Source of the DNA: an uncultured Acetobacteraceae bacterium
Lineage (GTDB): Bacteria > Pseudomonadota > Alphaproteobacteria > Acetobacterales > Acetobacteraceae
Direction: 5' to 3'
Assembly: GCA_903895595.1 (NCBI GenBank)
Contig: CAITUP010000029.1
Location: 1-54,869, forward strand
DNA length: 54,869 bases
The stretch's first letter is position 1; the number at the start of each line of letters is the position of its first letter. Shown here one piece after another: positions 25,569-35,575 of the stretch. A model generated the notes under the pieces. The model saw only the letters and a list, made by a program, of their open reading frames with translations, ran no database searches and had not been told where the DNA came from. The translations under genes were made by a program, and so were the position numbers.

Positions 25569-26054
25569 TTACGGCGCCGCCCCGTAAACCGCTCCGTTGT
25601 TCCACGCGTCCACGTATTCCGCGATCGACAGCGTCCACGGGTTTTCCATGTTCTCGTCGAAATACTCGAACAAAATCCCGTCCGGGGCGGTCATCGACAG
25701 CAGGATCGTGCCGCCCTCGTCGCCTCCGCATTCGTGGTGCGGCAGTGCATCGGCCGCGGCCAGCGCGTAATCGCCCTTCTTGCGGGCGACCGCCTTGACC
25801 GAACCGTCCGGCTGCAATTCCCGGAGATGCTGCTCGCCCTCCAGCACCAATGTCACCGTGGAGGCGACATGACGATGCCGGCGACAATGGCCGCGGCCCT
25901 TGGCATAGCGCAACAGCATGTCCAGCCGGCCCGTCGGCAGGTCGTAGCCGAGCAGGAAGTATTCGAAATCGATTTTGTATTCGGTGCAGGCGGGATCGGT
26001 GACGCGGCGCCATGCGACGGTGTTTGGATCGAAGGTCTCGGAAATACGTGGCAT
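25569..26054 (-). CDS. Small cupin-domain protein
   Basis: The 161-aa single-domain cupin contains HCRRHRHVASTVTLVLEGEQHL and later ALPHHECGG. These supply the histidines and glutamate of the two cupin motifs, so metal binding is likely. It resembles acetoacetate-decarboxylase- or dioxygenase-like small cupins, but no specific activity can be assigned. It converges on the acyl-CoA ligase gene with one base between the stop codons, and no operon partner lies upstream. Confidence 0.7.
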   Translation of the reverse strand: MPRISETFDPNTVAWRRVTDPACTEYKIDFEYFLLGYDLPTGRLDMLLRYAKGRGHCRRHRHVASTVTLVLEGEQHLRELQPDGSVKAVARKKGDYALAAADALPHHECGGDEGGTILLSMTAPDGILFEYFDENMENPWTLSIAEYVDAWNNGAVYGAAP

Positions 26055-26290
26055 GGCGTCCCCCTTGGTCTGTCCGCAGGATATCAGGCCCTATCCCGCT
26101 TGGGAAACGCACGTCCTCGCACGATCCGCGAAGGCTTGGGCCGCCGGAGTGTCCCTTGCCGTTGGCGGGCGTGCCGGACGGGTTGACGAGGGCGTTCGAT
26201 GGGTTGGTTGGATCGGTTGACCGGGTGAACCGCGCTGCGGTACGCTCCTCACGGCCGCGAAAGGAAATCGGGCGGCCGTAGGAGGGGCAT

Positions 26291-26671
26291 ATGTCGAAAC
26301 CTGTTTTCGAGGACCTGTTCACGTTCAGCGGCCGCCGGAACCGTAAATCCTACGTTCTGTTCGTACTGCTCATGACGGTCGCGATGAGCGTGGTCTGGGG
26401 AATAGCGATCGGTATCTCGGCCGAGAACGAGGGATATGCGATGCTTGTCGTCGCCGGCCTCGCGACGATCCCAGCGGCTGTTTGCGGATGGGCCGTGGCC
26501 GCGCAACGCTGCCGGGACTTCGGCTGGACCGGGTGGGCTGTCCTGCTGACTTTGATTCCCTATTTGGGGCCGATATTCGGTTTGGCGATCGTCTTCATTC
26601 CGGGAAATGTCGGCGATAACCGGTACGGTGCCGATCCGTTGAAACAATCCCCCGCATTTACCGGTCCGTAA
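26291..26671 (+). CDS. DUF805 membrane protein
   Basis: The 126-aa protein begins with the family's typical cytoplasmic head F-x-F-S-G-R-x-x-R-K-S-Y (LFTFSGRRNRKSY). It has three membrane segments: about 22-42, 50-72 and 84-104. The intervening AAQRCRDFGWTGW block is the DUF805 hallmark R-x-R/C-R-x-x-x-x-G-x-x-x-W. The ribosome-binding site AGGAGG lies 7 bases before the ATG. The function of the family is unknown. It stands alone, 12 bases from the convergent glycosylase gene. Confidence 0.9.
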   Translation: MSKPVFEDLFTFSGRRNRKSYVLFVLLMTVAMSVVWGIAIGISAENEGYAMLVVAGLATIPAAVCGWAVAAQRCRDFGWTGWAVLLTLIPYLGPIFGLAIVFIPGNVGDNRYGADPLKQSPAFTGP

Positions 26672-26683
26672 TCGCAATCGGCG

Positions 26684-27175
26684 TTAACGCCCCAGGGTGT
26701 TCGCGAGCCGGTGCCAATGATTTGGGTCCCAGTGACCCGACGCGGCACCGGACGTCGATGGCAGCACGAAAATGGGCGGGAAATCCGGCAGCACCGGGCC
26801 GGCACCGTAGGAAACTGGCCCACCCAGAAACGCCACCGCCGCCCGTTTACCGTTGAACGCCAGCATGCCGGGGCGGCAGGCCTGGATGCGGGCGTGCAAC
26901 CTCGCGGGATCGTCGTCCGAGGGCCGGATTACGGTATCCGCGCCGAAGACATGTTTCGCCAGATCGGTCAGGCCGATGCCGAACGACGGCAGCAGCCGGA
27001 ATTCAGCAGGTGCCAACAACCGAGGCGTCAGCCCGGTTTCCGCAAGGATACGCCAGAATTTGTTGCCGGGGCCGGCGTAGTAGGCACCGGCGCGTGCCGA
27101 CGCGGTGCCCGCGGCCGATCCGCAGATGACCAGCTTCAAGCCGGGCACCAGCAGATCGGGTAGGATCTCCGCCAT
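26684..27175 (-). CDS. mug: Mug-type mismatch-specific uracil/thymine-DNA glycosylase
   Basis: The 163-aa protein has the uracil-DNA-glycosylase fold of the Mug group. It has an N-terminal active-site segment, CGSAAGTASARAGAYYAGPGNKFW, a central LTDLAKHVFG block and a C-terminal LPSTSGAASGHW loop that would intercalate into the DNA helix. It would excise U or ethenocytosine opposite G in base-excision repair. The first motif reads GSAAGTAS rather than the GINPGxxS of Escherichia coli Mug, placing it in a divergent subgroup. Its ATG overlaps the stop of the upstream dehydrogenase (ATGA). Confidence 0.85.
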   Translation of the reverse strand: MAEILPDLLVPGLKLVICGSAAGTASARAGAYYAGPGNKFWRILAETGLTPRLLAPAEFRLLPSFGIGLTDLAKHVFGADTVIRPSDDDPARLHARIQACRPGMLAFNGKRAAVAFLGGPVSYGAGPVLPDFPPIFVLPSTSGAASGHWDPNHWHRLANTLGR

Positions 27176-28551
27176 CAGTTCAGGAAGATTTTTCCGGGGT
27201 TCATGATGCCGCGCGGGTCCATTGCCGTTTTCACCGAACGCATGACTTCAAGCGCGTCGGCGCCGTGTTCGGTTTCCAGAAACTCCCGCTTGCCCATGCC
27301 GACGCCATGCTCGCCGCTGCATGAACCGCCCAGCGTCAAAGCGCGCCCGACGATTTTCTTGTCCAGCTCCCACGCGCGGGCCAGTCCGTCGGGTTCCGGA
27401 GGGACCAGGATCACGGTGTGGAAATTGCCGTCGCCCACATGGCCGACGATCGGCGCCGTCAGACCGGACGCCAGGATGTCTTCCTTCGCGCCCAGAATGG
27501 CCTCATTCAGCCGGGAAATCGGCACGATCGCGTCGGTCGCGAGGCCCTTATGTCCCGGTTTCAGCGCCAGACAGGCCCATAATGCGTCATGCCGTGCCTG
27601 CCAGAGCTTGCCGCGTTCGGCGGGATCGGTGGCCCAGCGAAACGCTCGGCCGTTAAAACCGGCGGCGATGTCCTCGGCCTGTTGCGCCTGTTCGGCGACG
27701 GATGCCTCGGTGCCGTGGAATTCGAAGAACAGGCTGGGCAGCGGTTCCAGGCCTTCCAGTTTGGAATACGCGATGGACGCGGCGGTCTGCACTTCGTCCA
27801 ACAATTCCATACGGGCAACGGGGATGCCCATTTGCATGATCGCGATGACCGTTTCGACCGCGTCGCCCAGCGTGGGGAACTGGCAGGTGGCGGACGACAT
27901 GGCTTCCGGGATGCCGTGCAGCCTCAGCTGGATTTCGGTGATGATGCCCAACGTGCCCTCCGACCCCACGAACAGGCGCGTCAGGTCGTACCCGGTGGAG
28001 GATTTGCGCACGCGCCCACCGGTGCGGATGACGCGGCCGTCGGCCATGACGACGGTCAGGCCCATCGCGTTTTCGCGCATCGTGCCGTAGCGCACCGCGT
28101 TCGTGCCGGACGCGCGCGTCGCGCACATGCCGCCGATGGTGCAGGCAGATGTGCCGGGATCGACGGGGAAAAACAGGCCGGAGTCCCGCAGATGCGTATT
28201 CAGCTGCTCCCGCGTCACGCCGGCCTGGACGCGGCAGTCCATGTCCGGCTGGCTCACGTCCAGCACCGCGGTCATGCGCGACAGGTCGATGGTGATGCCG
28301 CCGCGGATCGGGGTCACGTGCCCCTCCAGCGACGTACCGGCGCCCCATGGCACCACGGGGATGCGCTCGGCGTGGCACAGGGCGAGCAGTTTGGACACCT
28401 CTTCCGTGGTTTCGACGAAGGCCACGGCGTCGGGCATGACCGGGGTTTGCGTGTCCTGGCCGTGCGAGTGGTGATCGCGAAGCGCCGCGTTCACGGTGAT
28501 GCGGTCGCCCAGGAAGGCGCTTGCGGCTTCGATGACAGTTTGGACGGACAT
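27175..28551 (-). CDS. FAD-binding D-lactate/glycolate dehydrogenase (GlcD/LDHD type)
   Basis: The 458-aa flavoprotein has a FAD-binding type 4 domain (PWGAGTSLEGHV near 70-80, DPGTSACTIGGMCATRASG near 133-150). The C-terminal cap carries IVGHVGDGNFHT and the family signature SGEHGVGMGKREFL. It oxidises D-2-hydroxyacids such as D-lactate or glycolate and passes electrons to quinone or cytochrome. No glcE/glcF subunits are adjacent, which fits a single-subunit D-lactate dehydrogenase. The start is set at MSVQTVIEAA; an upstream ATG adds six residues. Confidence 0.92.
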   Translation of the reverse strand: MSVQTVIEAASAFLGDRITVNAALRDHHSHGQDTQTPVMPDAVAFVETTEEVSKLLALCHAERIPVVPWGAGTSLEGHVTPIRGGITIDLSRMTAVLDVSQPDMDCRVQAGVTREQLNTHLRDSGLFFPVDPGTSACTIGGMCATRASGTNAVRYGTMRENAMGLTVVMADGRVIRTGGRVRKSSTGYDLTRLFVGSEGTLGIITEIQLRLHGIPEAMSSATCQFPTLGDAVETVIAIMQMGIPVARMELLDEVQTAASIAYSKLEGLEPLPSLFFEFHGTEASVAEQAQQAEDIAAGFNGRAFRWATDPAERGKLWQARHDALWACLALKPGHKGLATDAIVPISRLNEAILGAKEDILASGLTAPIVGHVGDGNFHTVILVPPEPDGLARAWELDKKIVGRALTLGGSCSGEHGVGMGKREFLETEHGADALEVMRSVKTAMDPRGIMNPGKIFLN

Positions 28552-28613
28552 GGCGGTAACCCTCGGCAATACCGGATTGTCTTAGAGCGGATGCGGCCGG
28601 CGTTGAAGCGTGC

Positions 28614-30416
<1,803 letters not shown>

Positions 30417-30449
30417 GCGCGGGGGACTAGCACGTCCCGGCGCGGGATG

Positions 30450-30650
30450 TCAGTCGCGGTCGCGCGCCATTCCCAACGCCACGGCGTCCCGAGCCCGGAC
30501 TCGTGCCTGTGCGAGAGCGGAAGAAAAAGCCTTGACCTTGTCGGAATCCGGTTCGAAACGCCGTCCGGCGAGCGCGGCAAGCGAGCCGATGTCGGTTATC
30601 AGTTGAACGATCTCGGGGTCTTCGGGCGGGTCCTCATCGATCTTGTCCAT
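30450..30650 (-). CDS. Small unknown protein divergent from the AvcD-like deaminase
   Basis: The 66-aa frame starts MDKIDEDPPEDPEIVQL and ends ALGMARDRD. Its acidic head is followed by a helical Ala/Arg-rich tail (AFSSALAQARVRARDAV). AGGGAG lies 9 bases upstream of the ATG, which supports translation. I recognise no domain. It is divergent from the dCTP-deaminase gene across 78 bases, which could make it a partner or regulator, or just a small ORF trailing uup. The absence of homology evidence keeps confidence moderate. Confidence 0.45.
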   Translation of the reverse strand: MDKIDEDPPEDPEIVQLITDIGSLAALAGRRFEPDSDKVKAFSSALAQARVRARDAVALGMARDRD

Positions 30651-30728
30651 ATCGCATACTCCCTGACATCCGGCCCGGAAGGTTGTACAGGAAGGCGACG
30701 ACCCCGTCACGTCCGAGTTCGAACCACG

Positions 30729-32246
30729 ATGTCCCAAACCCTGCCGCATGTCCGCTACCCCGAAATCGTCCTGGGCCTCGCGGGTCCGATTGGGGTGGAT
30801 ACGGACGCCATTGTGGAGAGTCTCGAAGTCGCGTTGCGCGCGGTCGGTTATCGGCCCCATCCGATCCGATTGACCGACGAAATGACGGTCTTCGACCGGC
30901 AACGGAGCGACGCGAAAATCGGCTTCTACGCGCAGTCGCTCGATAAGATGAATCGCGGCAACGCATTTTGCGAGATGTTCGATGATCGTGCCGCGCTGGC
31001 GCGCGTGGGCGTCATGGCCATTCGGGCCCGACGAGAGGCGATTGTCGCAGCGAGCGCACATCCCGTGGTGGAGCGGGTCGCATACATCGTTCGCCAACTG
31101 AAGCGCCCGGAGGAGGTTGAGTTCCTGCGTTGGCTCTATGGCCGCCAGTTTCTTTTGGTATCTGCCTATGGATATCTGCAACAGCGTCAGAGGACGCTTC
31201 GGGACATGATACGGCGATCGCCTCCCGCCGTCTTGCCGGAGGGTGGCGTGTCCGCGTTGGCGGACGAGCTGATTCGAATCGATGAGAATGAAGGTGGCAA
31301 CGATTACGGACAACGCCTTCGCGATACATTCCATTTGGGCGATGTGTTTATCGATGGCGTGAATCGGTCCGCGATGGATGGGAAAATTCATCGTTTCGTG
31401 CAAGCTTTTTTCGGACGCTCCGATATAGCTCCATCGAAGGACGAATTCGGCATGTATGCCGCGGCCGCCGCTCGGCTGCGCTCCGCGGATTTGTCCCGCC
31501 AGGTGGGCGCGGCGATTTTCTCGGACGACGGAGAGATAATCACCCAGGGGTGCAACGAAGTGCCAAAAGCGTTCGGCGGTGCGTATTGGGACTCCGAAGA
31601 ACCCGATTTCCGCGACGTGCGACACGGCTCCGACCCGAATACGTCCGCGATCAATAGCGTTCTGCTCGATTTATTCCAGCGCCTGAAGGATGCGGGGATG
31701 CTGTCATCGGACGCGCTCGAGATGGGCGCTCCCTCGGATATGGTGCGGACATTGACCGCGGATGGTGGAGCATTGAGGAACGCCGATATTCGGGACCTAA
31801 CGGAATACGGGCGCGTCGTCCATGCCGAAATGCACGCGCTTTGCGATGCGGCAAGGCTTGGTCGATCCGTCAAGGGTGCGACGTTGTACTGCACGACATT
31901 TCCATGCCATAACTGCACCAAACATATCCTGGCCGCTGGCATCAAGCGGGTTGTGTATATCGAGCCATACCCAAAGAGCCGAGCCAAGGAGTTGCACGAC
32001 AACGAAATAGAGCTTGAAGGCCAGCATCCAGTGCGCGTTGAGTTCGCGCCATTTTTGGGCATTTCCCCCCTTCTTTACCAGGATGTGTTTCAAAAGGGGC
32101 GGCGCAAAAACCGGGATGGGAAAGCAAAGCGGTGGTATCGCGACGAAGAGCGACCCATGGTCCGCGTGCAATACCCCACCTATTTGGATATGGAAAAATT
32201 CGCGCTGCAAGCGCTGCTGGGTCGCGTGTCGGCCGAAGCGGTTTAG
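30729..32246 (+). CDS. Anti-phage dCTP/deoxycytidylate deaminase, AvcD-like
   Basis: The 505-aa protein has an N-terminal P-loop-kinase-like part starting EIVLGLAGPIGVDTD (residues 12-26), which lacks the usual GKS/T lysine. The C-terminal deaminase domain (about 240-460) has SADLSRQVGAAI, a zinc site His365-Ala-Glu367, and P392-C-H-N-C396. This two-domain layout matches the bacterial anti-phage dCTP deaminases (AvcD group), which deplete dCTP/dCMP during infection and block phage DNA synthesis. In Vibrio the enzyme is held by a small RNA, AvcI. Only 78 bases separate it from the divergent ORF here, and no such RNA is evident. The stop TAG is part of the ribosome-binding site of the next gene. 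AT-richer codons suggest acquisition. Confidence 0.88.
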   Translation: MSQTLPHVRYPEIVLGLAGPIGVDTDAIVESLEVALRAVGYRPHPIRLTDEMTVFDRQRSDAKIGFYAQSLDKMNRGNAFCEMFDDRAALARVGVMAIRARREAIVAASAHPVVERVAYIVRQLKRPEEVEFLRWLYGRQFLLVSAYGYLQQRQRTLRDMIRRSPPAVLPEGGVSALADELIRIDENEGGNDYGQRLRDTFHLGDVFIDGVNRSAMDGKIHRFVQAFFGRSDIAPSKDEFGMYAAAAARLRSADLSRQVGAAIFSDDGEIITQGCNEVPKAFGGAYWDSEEPDFRDVRHGSDPNTSAINSVLLDLFQRLKDAGMLSSDALEMGAPSDMVRTLTADGGALRNADIRDLTEYGRVVHAEMHALCDAARLGRSVKGATLYCTTFPCHNCTKHILAAGIKRVVYIEPYPKSRAKELHDNEIELEGQHPVRVEFAPFLGISPLLYQDVFQKGRRKNRDGKAKRWYRDEERPMVRVQYPTYLDMEKFALQALLGRVSAEAV

Positions 32247-32256
32247 GAGAATAAGA

Positions 32257-33258
32257 ATGAAACGAATGCTGGTCGCCGCCCTCCTTCTCACCCTCCCGTT
32301 CGGCGCCCACGCCGCCGACCCCGTGCGCCTCGGCCTGCTGCACACCCTGTCCCCCGCGCCGTTCTACATGGCGCAGGAAAGCGGCTATTTCCGCGACGAA
32401 GGTATCGACCTGACCTTCCGCTTCTTCGACGCCGCCCAACCCATCGCCGCGGCGGCGGTGTCCGGGGATATCGATGTCGGGGTGACCGCGCTGACCGGCG
32501 GATTCTTCAACCTCGCCGAAAAGGGCACGCTCAAGGTCATCGGCGGCGGACTGCATGAGCAGAAGGGTTACGAAGGTTCCGCTATCCTCGTGTCCAATCA
32601 AGCGTTCGACGCCGGTCTGACGAGTATCGACAAACTCGGTGGGCACAGTTTCGCGATCACGCAGTACGGATCGTCGTTCCACTATATGGTCGGGCGCATC
32701 GCCGAGGCCAAAGGGTTCGACATCAAATCCGTCACGCTTCGCCCGGTGCAGCAGGTGTCGAACATGATCGCGGCGTTGGGCAGCGGGCAGGTGGACGCGA
32801 CGATTGCCATCGCGTCGCAGGCCAAGCCGCTGGCGGCGTCGGGGCAGGCGCATATTCTGGGATGGGCCGGGGACGTGGTGCCGTATCAAATCACGGCCGT
32901 ATTCACGACGACCGGCCTGATCGATACGAAGCCCGATCTGCTGAAGCGGTTCGCGAAGGCCTACCAGCGCGGGGTGACGGATTACAGGGCGGCGTTTTTG
33001 CGGCTGGACGCGGCGGGCAAGCCGGTGAACGATGCGAAAACCGACGCGGCGATTCCGTTGATTACCAAATACGTGTTTACCGGCGATCCGGCGGCGCGGG
33101 AGAAAATCCTGGCAGGTGTCGGCTATTACGACGAAGGCGCGGCCTTGGATGTGGCCGATATCGTCGATCAGGTCCGCTGGTTCAAGGCGCAAGGGCTGGT
33201 GAAGGGGGAGGGCGACCCGAAGGCGATGCTCGATACGCGGTTCATGCCGACGCGATGA
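32257..33258 (+). CDS. NMT1/SsuA-type ABC transporter substrate-binding protein
   Basis: The 333-aa protein begins with a Sec signal (MKRMLVAALLLTLPFGAHA) and continues VRLGLLHTLSPAPFYMAQESGYFRDEGID, the standard opening of nitrate/sulfonate/thiamine-precursor binding proteins. SGDIDVGVTAL and SFAITQYGSS are ligand-cleft loops. The AGGAGA box overlaps the deaminase stop codon. It heads a three-gene importer with overlapping start and stop codons. The ligand could be a sulfonate, nitrate or pyrimidine precursor; sequence alone does not decide. Confidence 0.9.
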   Translation: MKRMLVAALLLTLPFGAHAADPVRLGLLHTLSPAPFYMAQESGYFRDEGIDLTFRFFDAAQPIAAAAVSGDIDVGVTALTGGFFNLAEKGTLKVIGGGLHEQKGYEGSAILVSNQAFDAGLTSIDKLGGHSFAITQYGSSFHYMVGRIAEAKGFDIKSVTLRPVQQVSNMIAALGSGQVDATIAIASQAKPLAASGQAHILGWAGDVVPYQITAVFTTTGLIDTKPDLLKRFAKAYQRGVTDYRAAFLRLDAAGKPVNDAKTDAAIPLITKYVFTGDPAAREKILAGVGYYDEGAALDVADIVDQVRWFKAQGLVKGEGDPKAMLDTRFMPTR

Positions 33259-34028
33259 CCGGCCTGCGCCTGATCCTGAACAACATCTCCCACGCCTACC
33301 GCGACCTGACGGTGCTGGACGATATCGGCCTGACCGCCGAACCGGGGGAGGTGCTTGTGCTCGTCGGCCCCTCCGGCTGCGGTAAATCGACGTTGCTGGG
33401 GATCATGGGCGGGATGCTGCGACCGTCCGGCGGCAACGTATCGGTCCAGGGCAACGTGGCCGAGGACTGCCTGAACCCGCTGACCTATGTGTTCCAGGAT
33501 TTTTCGCTGCTCCCCTGGCGCACTGTCGCGGGGAATATCGCTTTGCCGCTGGAAGCCCGCTTGTCCCGTCAGGCCCGCGCCGAACGGGTCGCCGAGGTTC
33601 TGGCACTGACCGGCCTGACCGAGTTCGCCAAGGCCTGGCCGAAGCAACTCTCCGGCGGCATGCGCCAGCGTGTCGGCATCGCGCGCGCTTTGGCCGTGCG
33701 GCCGGCGTGTCTGCTGATGGACGAACCCCTCTCAGCGCTGGATGCGCAAACCCGCGACCTTTTGCTGGACGAGTTTTCTTCCATTATCGCGCGCGCCGGC
33801 ACCACCACGATCTACGTGACGCATAATCTGTCGGAGGCCGTGCGCCTCGGCCAACAGATTGTCGTCCTGTCCCGCCGGCCCGGCCGCATTCGCGCGACAA
33901 TCCGCATCGACCGGCCGATCGCGGGCCGGTCTGCCAGGGACCCGGACCTGTTGGAAATCGAGGAAAACCTGTGGCGCATGATCCGCGACGACGCGGCGGC
34001 GGCGGAGCGGGAGCGGGTCGATGCCTGA
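33255..34028 (+). CDS. ABC transporter ATP-binding protein, SsuB/TauB type
   Basis: The 257-aa ATPase has Walker A GPSGCGKST, a Q-loop in YVFQDFSLLPW, signature LSGGMRQRV, Walker B CLLMDEPLSALD and the H-loop VTHNLSEAV. This is the nitrate/taurine/sulfonate importer subgroup. The ATG overlaps the upstream stop (ATGA), and its own end overlaps the permease by 8 bases, so the three proteins are made in step. Confidence 0.94.
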   Translation: MTGLRLILNNISHAYRDLTVLDDIGLTAEPGEVLVLVGPSGCGKSTLLGIMGGMLRPSGGNVSVQGNVAEDCLNPLTYVFQDFSLLPWRTVAGNIALPLEARLSRQARAERVAEVLALTGLTEFAKAWPKQLSGGMRQRVGIARALAVRPACLLMDEPLSALDAQTRDLLLDEFSSIIARAGTTTIYVTHNLSEAVRLGQQIVVLSRRPGRIRATIRIDRPIAGRSARDPDLLEIEENLWRMIRDDAAAAERERVDA

Positions 34029-34803
34029 CCCCGTGCGGTTCCGCGGTCGGGGTTTCGCGCCCCAGGATAACGCCTGGGCCTCGGCCGGCACGCTGCTGGG
34101 GCTGATCGCGCTGTGGCAGATCGGGGCCTCGGCCGGGTGGATCAAGTCGGTGTTCCTGCCGCCGCCGGTCGCCATCGCCACGGCGCTGTGGCACCTGACG
34201 GTCAGCGGCGAGTTGTGGAAACATTTGTCGGCCTCGCTGCTCCGCCTGGGCATCGGCTGGGTCGCGGGGACGGTGTTCGGCGTCGGGATGGGGCTGGCGG
34301 TGGGGCTTTGGTCGGCGTTGCGTTCACCGATCATGGCGGTGGTCGCGGCGTTGTTTCCGATCCCGAAAATCGCGCTGGTGCCGCTGTTCATCATCTGGTT
34401 CGGGATCGGCGAAGGATCCAAAATCGCCACTCTGGCGTTCGGGGTGTTCTTCCCCACCGTCATCGCCACCGCAGGGGGCGTCGATAACGTGCCGCGCGGA
34501 CTGATCCGTATGGGGCAAAGCTTCGGCCTGTCCACCGGTGCCATCGTTCGCACGCTCGTCTTACCGGGGGCGCTGCCGGCGATCCTCAGCGGGTTCCGCG
34601 TGACCACCTCCATTGCCATCGTGCTGTTGGTGGCGGCGGAGATGATCGGGGCGGAGCAGGGCATCGGCGCCTTCGTCCTGTCGGCTGGGAACCTCTACGA
34701 TACCGACAATTTGCTGGCGGGGATCGTGGTGCTGTCGGTGTTGGGCCTGATCGTTGCCTGGGGGATCGGGCGGTTGGAGAAGGCGCTGCTGGGTTGGCGG
34801 TAG
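34021..34803 (+). CDS. ABC transporter permease, SsuC/TauC type
   Basis: The 260-aa integral membrane protein has about six hydrophobic segments, starting at ASAGTLLGLIALWQIGASAGW. The EAA-type cytoplasmic loop is LIRMGQSFGLSTGAIVRTLVLPGALPAILSGFR, which docks with the ATPase. It completes the importer begun at 32.26 kb. Its stop directly abuts the stop of the convergent CBS-BON gene. Confidence 0.93.
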   Translation: MPDPVRFRGRGFAPQDNAWASAGTLLGLIALWQIGASAGWIKSVFLPPPVAIATALWHLTVSGELWKHLSASLLRLGIGWVAGTVFGVGMGLAVGLWSALRSPIMAVVAALFPIPKIALVPLFIIWFGIGEGSKIATLAFGVFFPTVIATAGGVDNVPRGLIRMGQSFGLSTGAIVRTLVLPGALPAILSGFRVTTSIAIVLLVAAEMIGAEQGIGAFVLSAGNLYDTDNLLAGIVVLSVLGLIVAWGIGRLEKALLGWR

Positions 34804-35508
34804 CTACAGCGCCGGCATTTGCAGGGCGATCATGGTGCCGTCTTCCAGGTGATCCGCCACGCTTTTCACGCCCTGCGTGTTTTCTGCCGCGACCAGCATC
34901 GCCTGCCGGTGATCCTCGCCCCGGACGATGCCCCATAGATGCACCACGCCGTCGCGCACGGTGACGTCGAACTGGGCGACTTGGCTGGCCCATTTGTGGT
35001 GGCGGAATTCCTCCAGCAGCGCGCCGCGGATTGTGCGGTCGTCGGCGGCGACCGTGACGGCCTCTGCATGCAGGCGGCTGGCCAGTGCGCGCAACAGGTT
35101 CGCCCGCGTGACGATGCCGAGCAGCTTGCCGTCGCGTACGACGGGCACGCGTTTGATGCGCCGGGTTTCCAGGATATCGGCGATTTCCGCCATCGGTGTT
35201 TCGGGCGTGACGGCGATGACGTCGGTGGTCATGATTTCCCGCGTTCTGCGGCCATGCGTGCGCACGTAATCGGCGGCGTTGGCGGCGGTGCTGCTGACAA
35301 GCTCCAGCAATTGCGAGCGCCGTTTTTCCGTGCCCGTCTCCGCCCGCCGGAGCAGATCGCCCTCGCTGACGATGCCGACCAGGATGCCGTTTTCCACCAC
35401 CGGCACGCCGCTGATGCGGTTGGCCAGCATGAGATCGACGAGTTCCATCAACGGCGTTTCCGGGCGGGCAACGATGACGTCCGGGGTCATGATGTCGGCT
35501 GCGTTCAT
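34804..35508 (-). CDS. CBS-pair protein with C-terminal BON domain
   Basis: The 234-aa protein has two CBS motifs: about residues 8-60 (IMTPDVIVARPETPLMELVDLM...GIVSEGDLLRR) and 92-145 (IMTTDVIAVTPETPMAEIADIL...GIVTRANLLRAL). A BON domain follows at about 155-228 (VRDGVVHLWGIVRGEDHRQAMLVAAENTQGVKSVADHL). CBS pairs sense adenine nucleotides, and BON domains bind phospholipid or protein surfaces. No enzyme domain is present, so a stress or regulatory role is likely. AGGAGA is 6 bases before the ATG. It lies 67 bases downstream of drmMI on the same strand and may be read through from it, but it belongs to a housekeeping family. Confidence 0.92.
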   Translation of the reverse strand: MNAADIMTPDVIVARPETPLMELVDLMLANRISGVPVVENGILVGIVSEGDLLRRAETGTEKRRSQLLELVSSTAANAADYVRTHGRRTREIMTTDVIAVTPETPMAEIADILETRRIKRVPVVRDGKLLGIVTRANLLRALASRLHAEAVTVAADDRTIRGALLEEFRHHKWASQVAQFDVTVRDGVVHLWGIVRGEDHRQAMLVAAENTQGVKSVADHLEDGTMIALQMPAL

Positions 35509-35575
35509 CGGCTTTCTCCTGTCTCGGGGATTCTTCCGATCCTGGATGGCATGGGAGGGATGGCGTCACCTTGAT

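Noticed and set aside
30651-30728. AvcI-like small RNA upstream of the deaminase
   Set aside because: Only 78 bases are available and I could not see a convincing promoter-hairpin-terminator arrangement.
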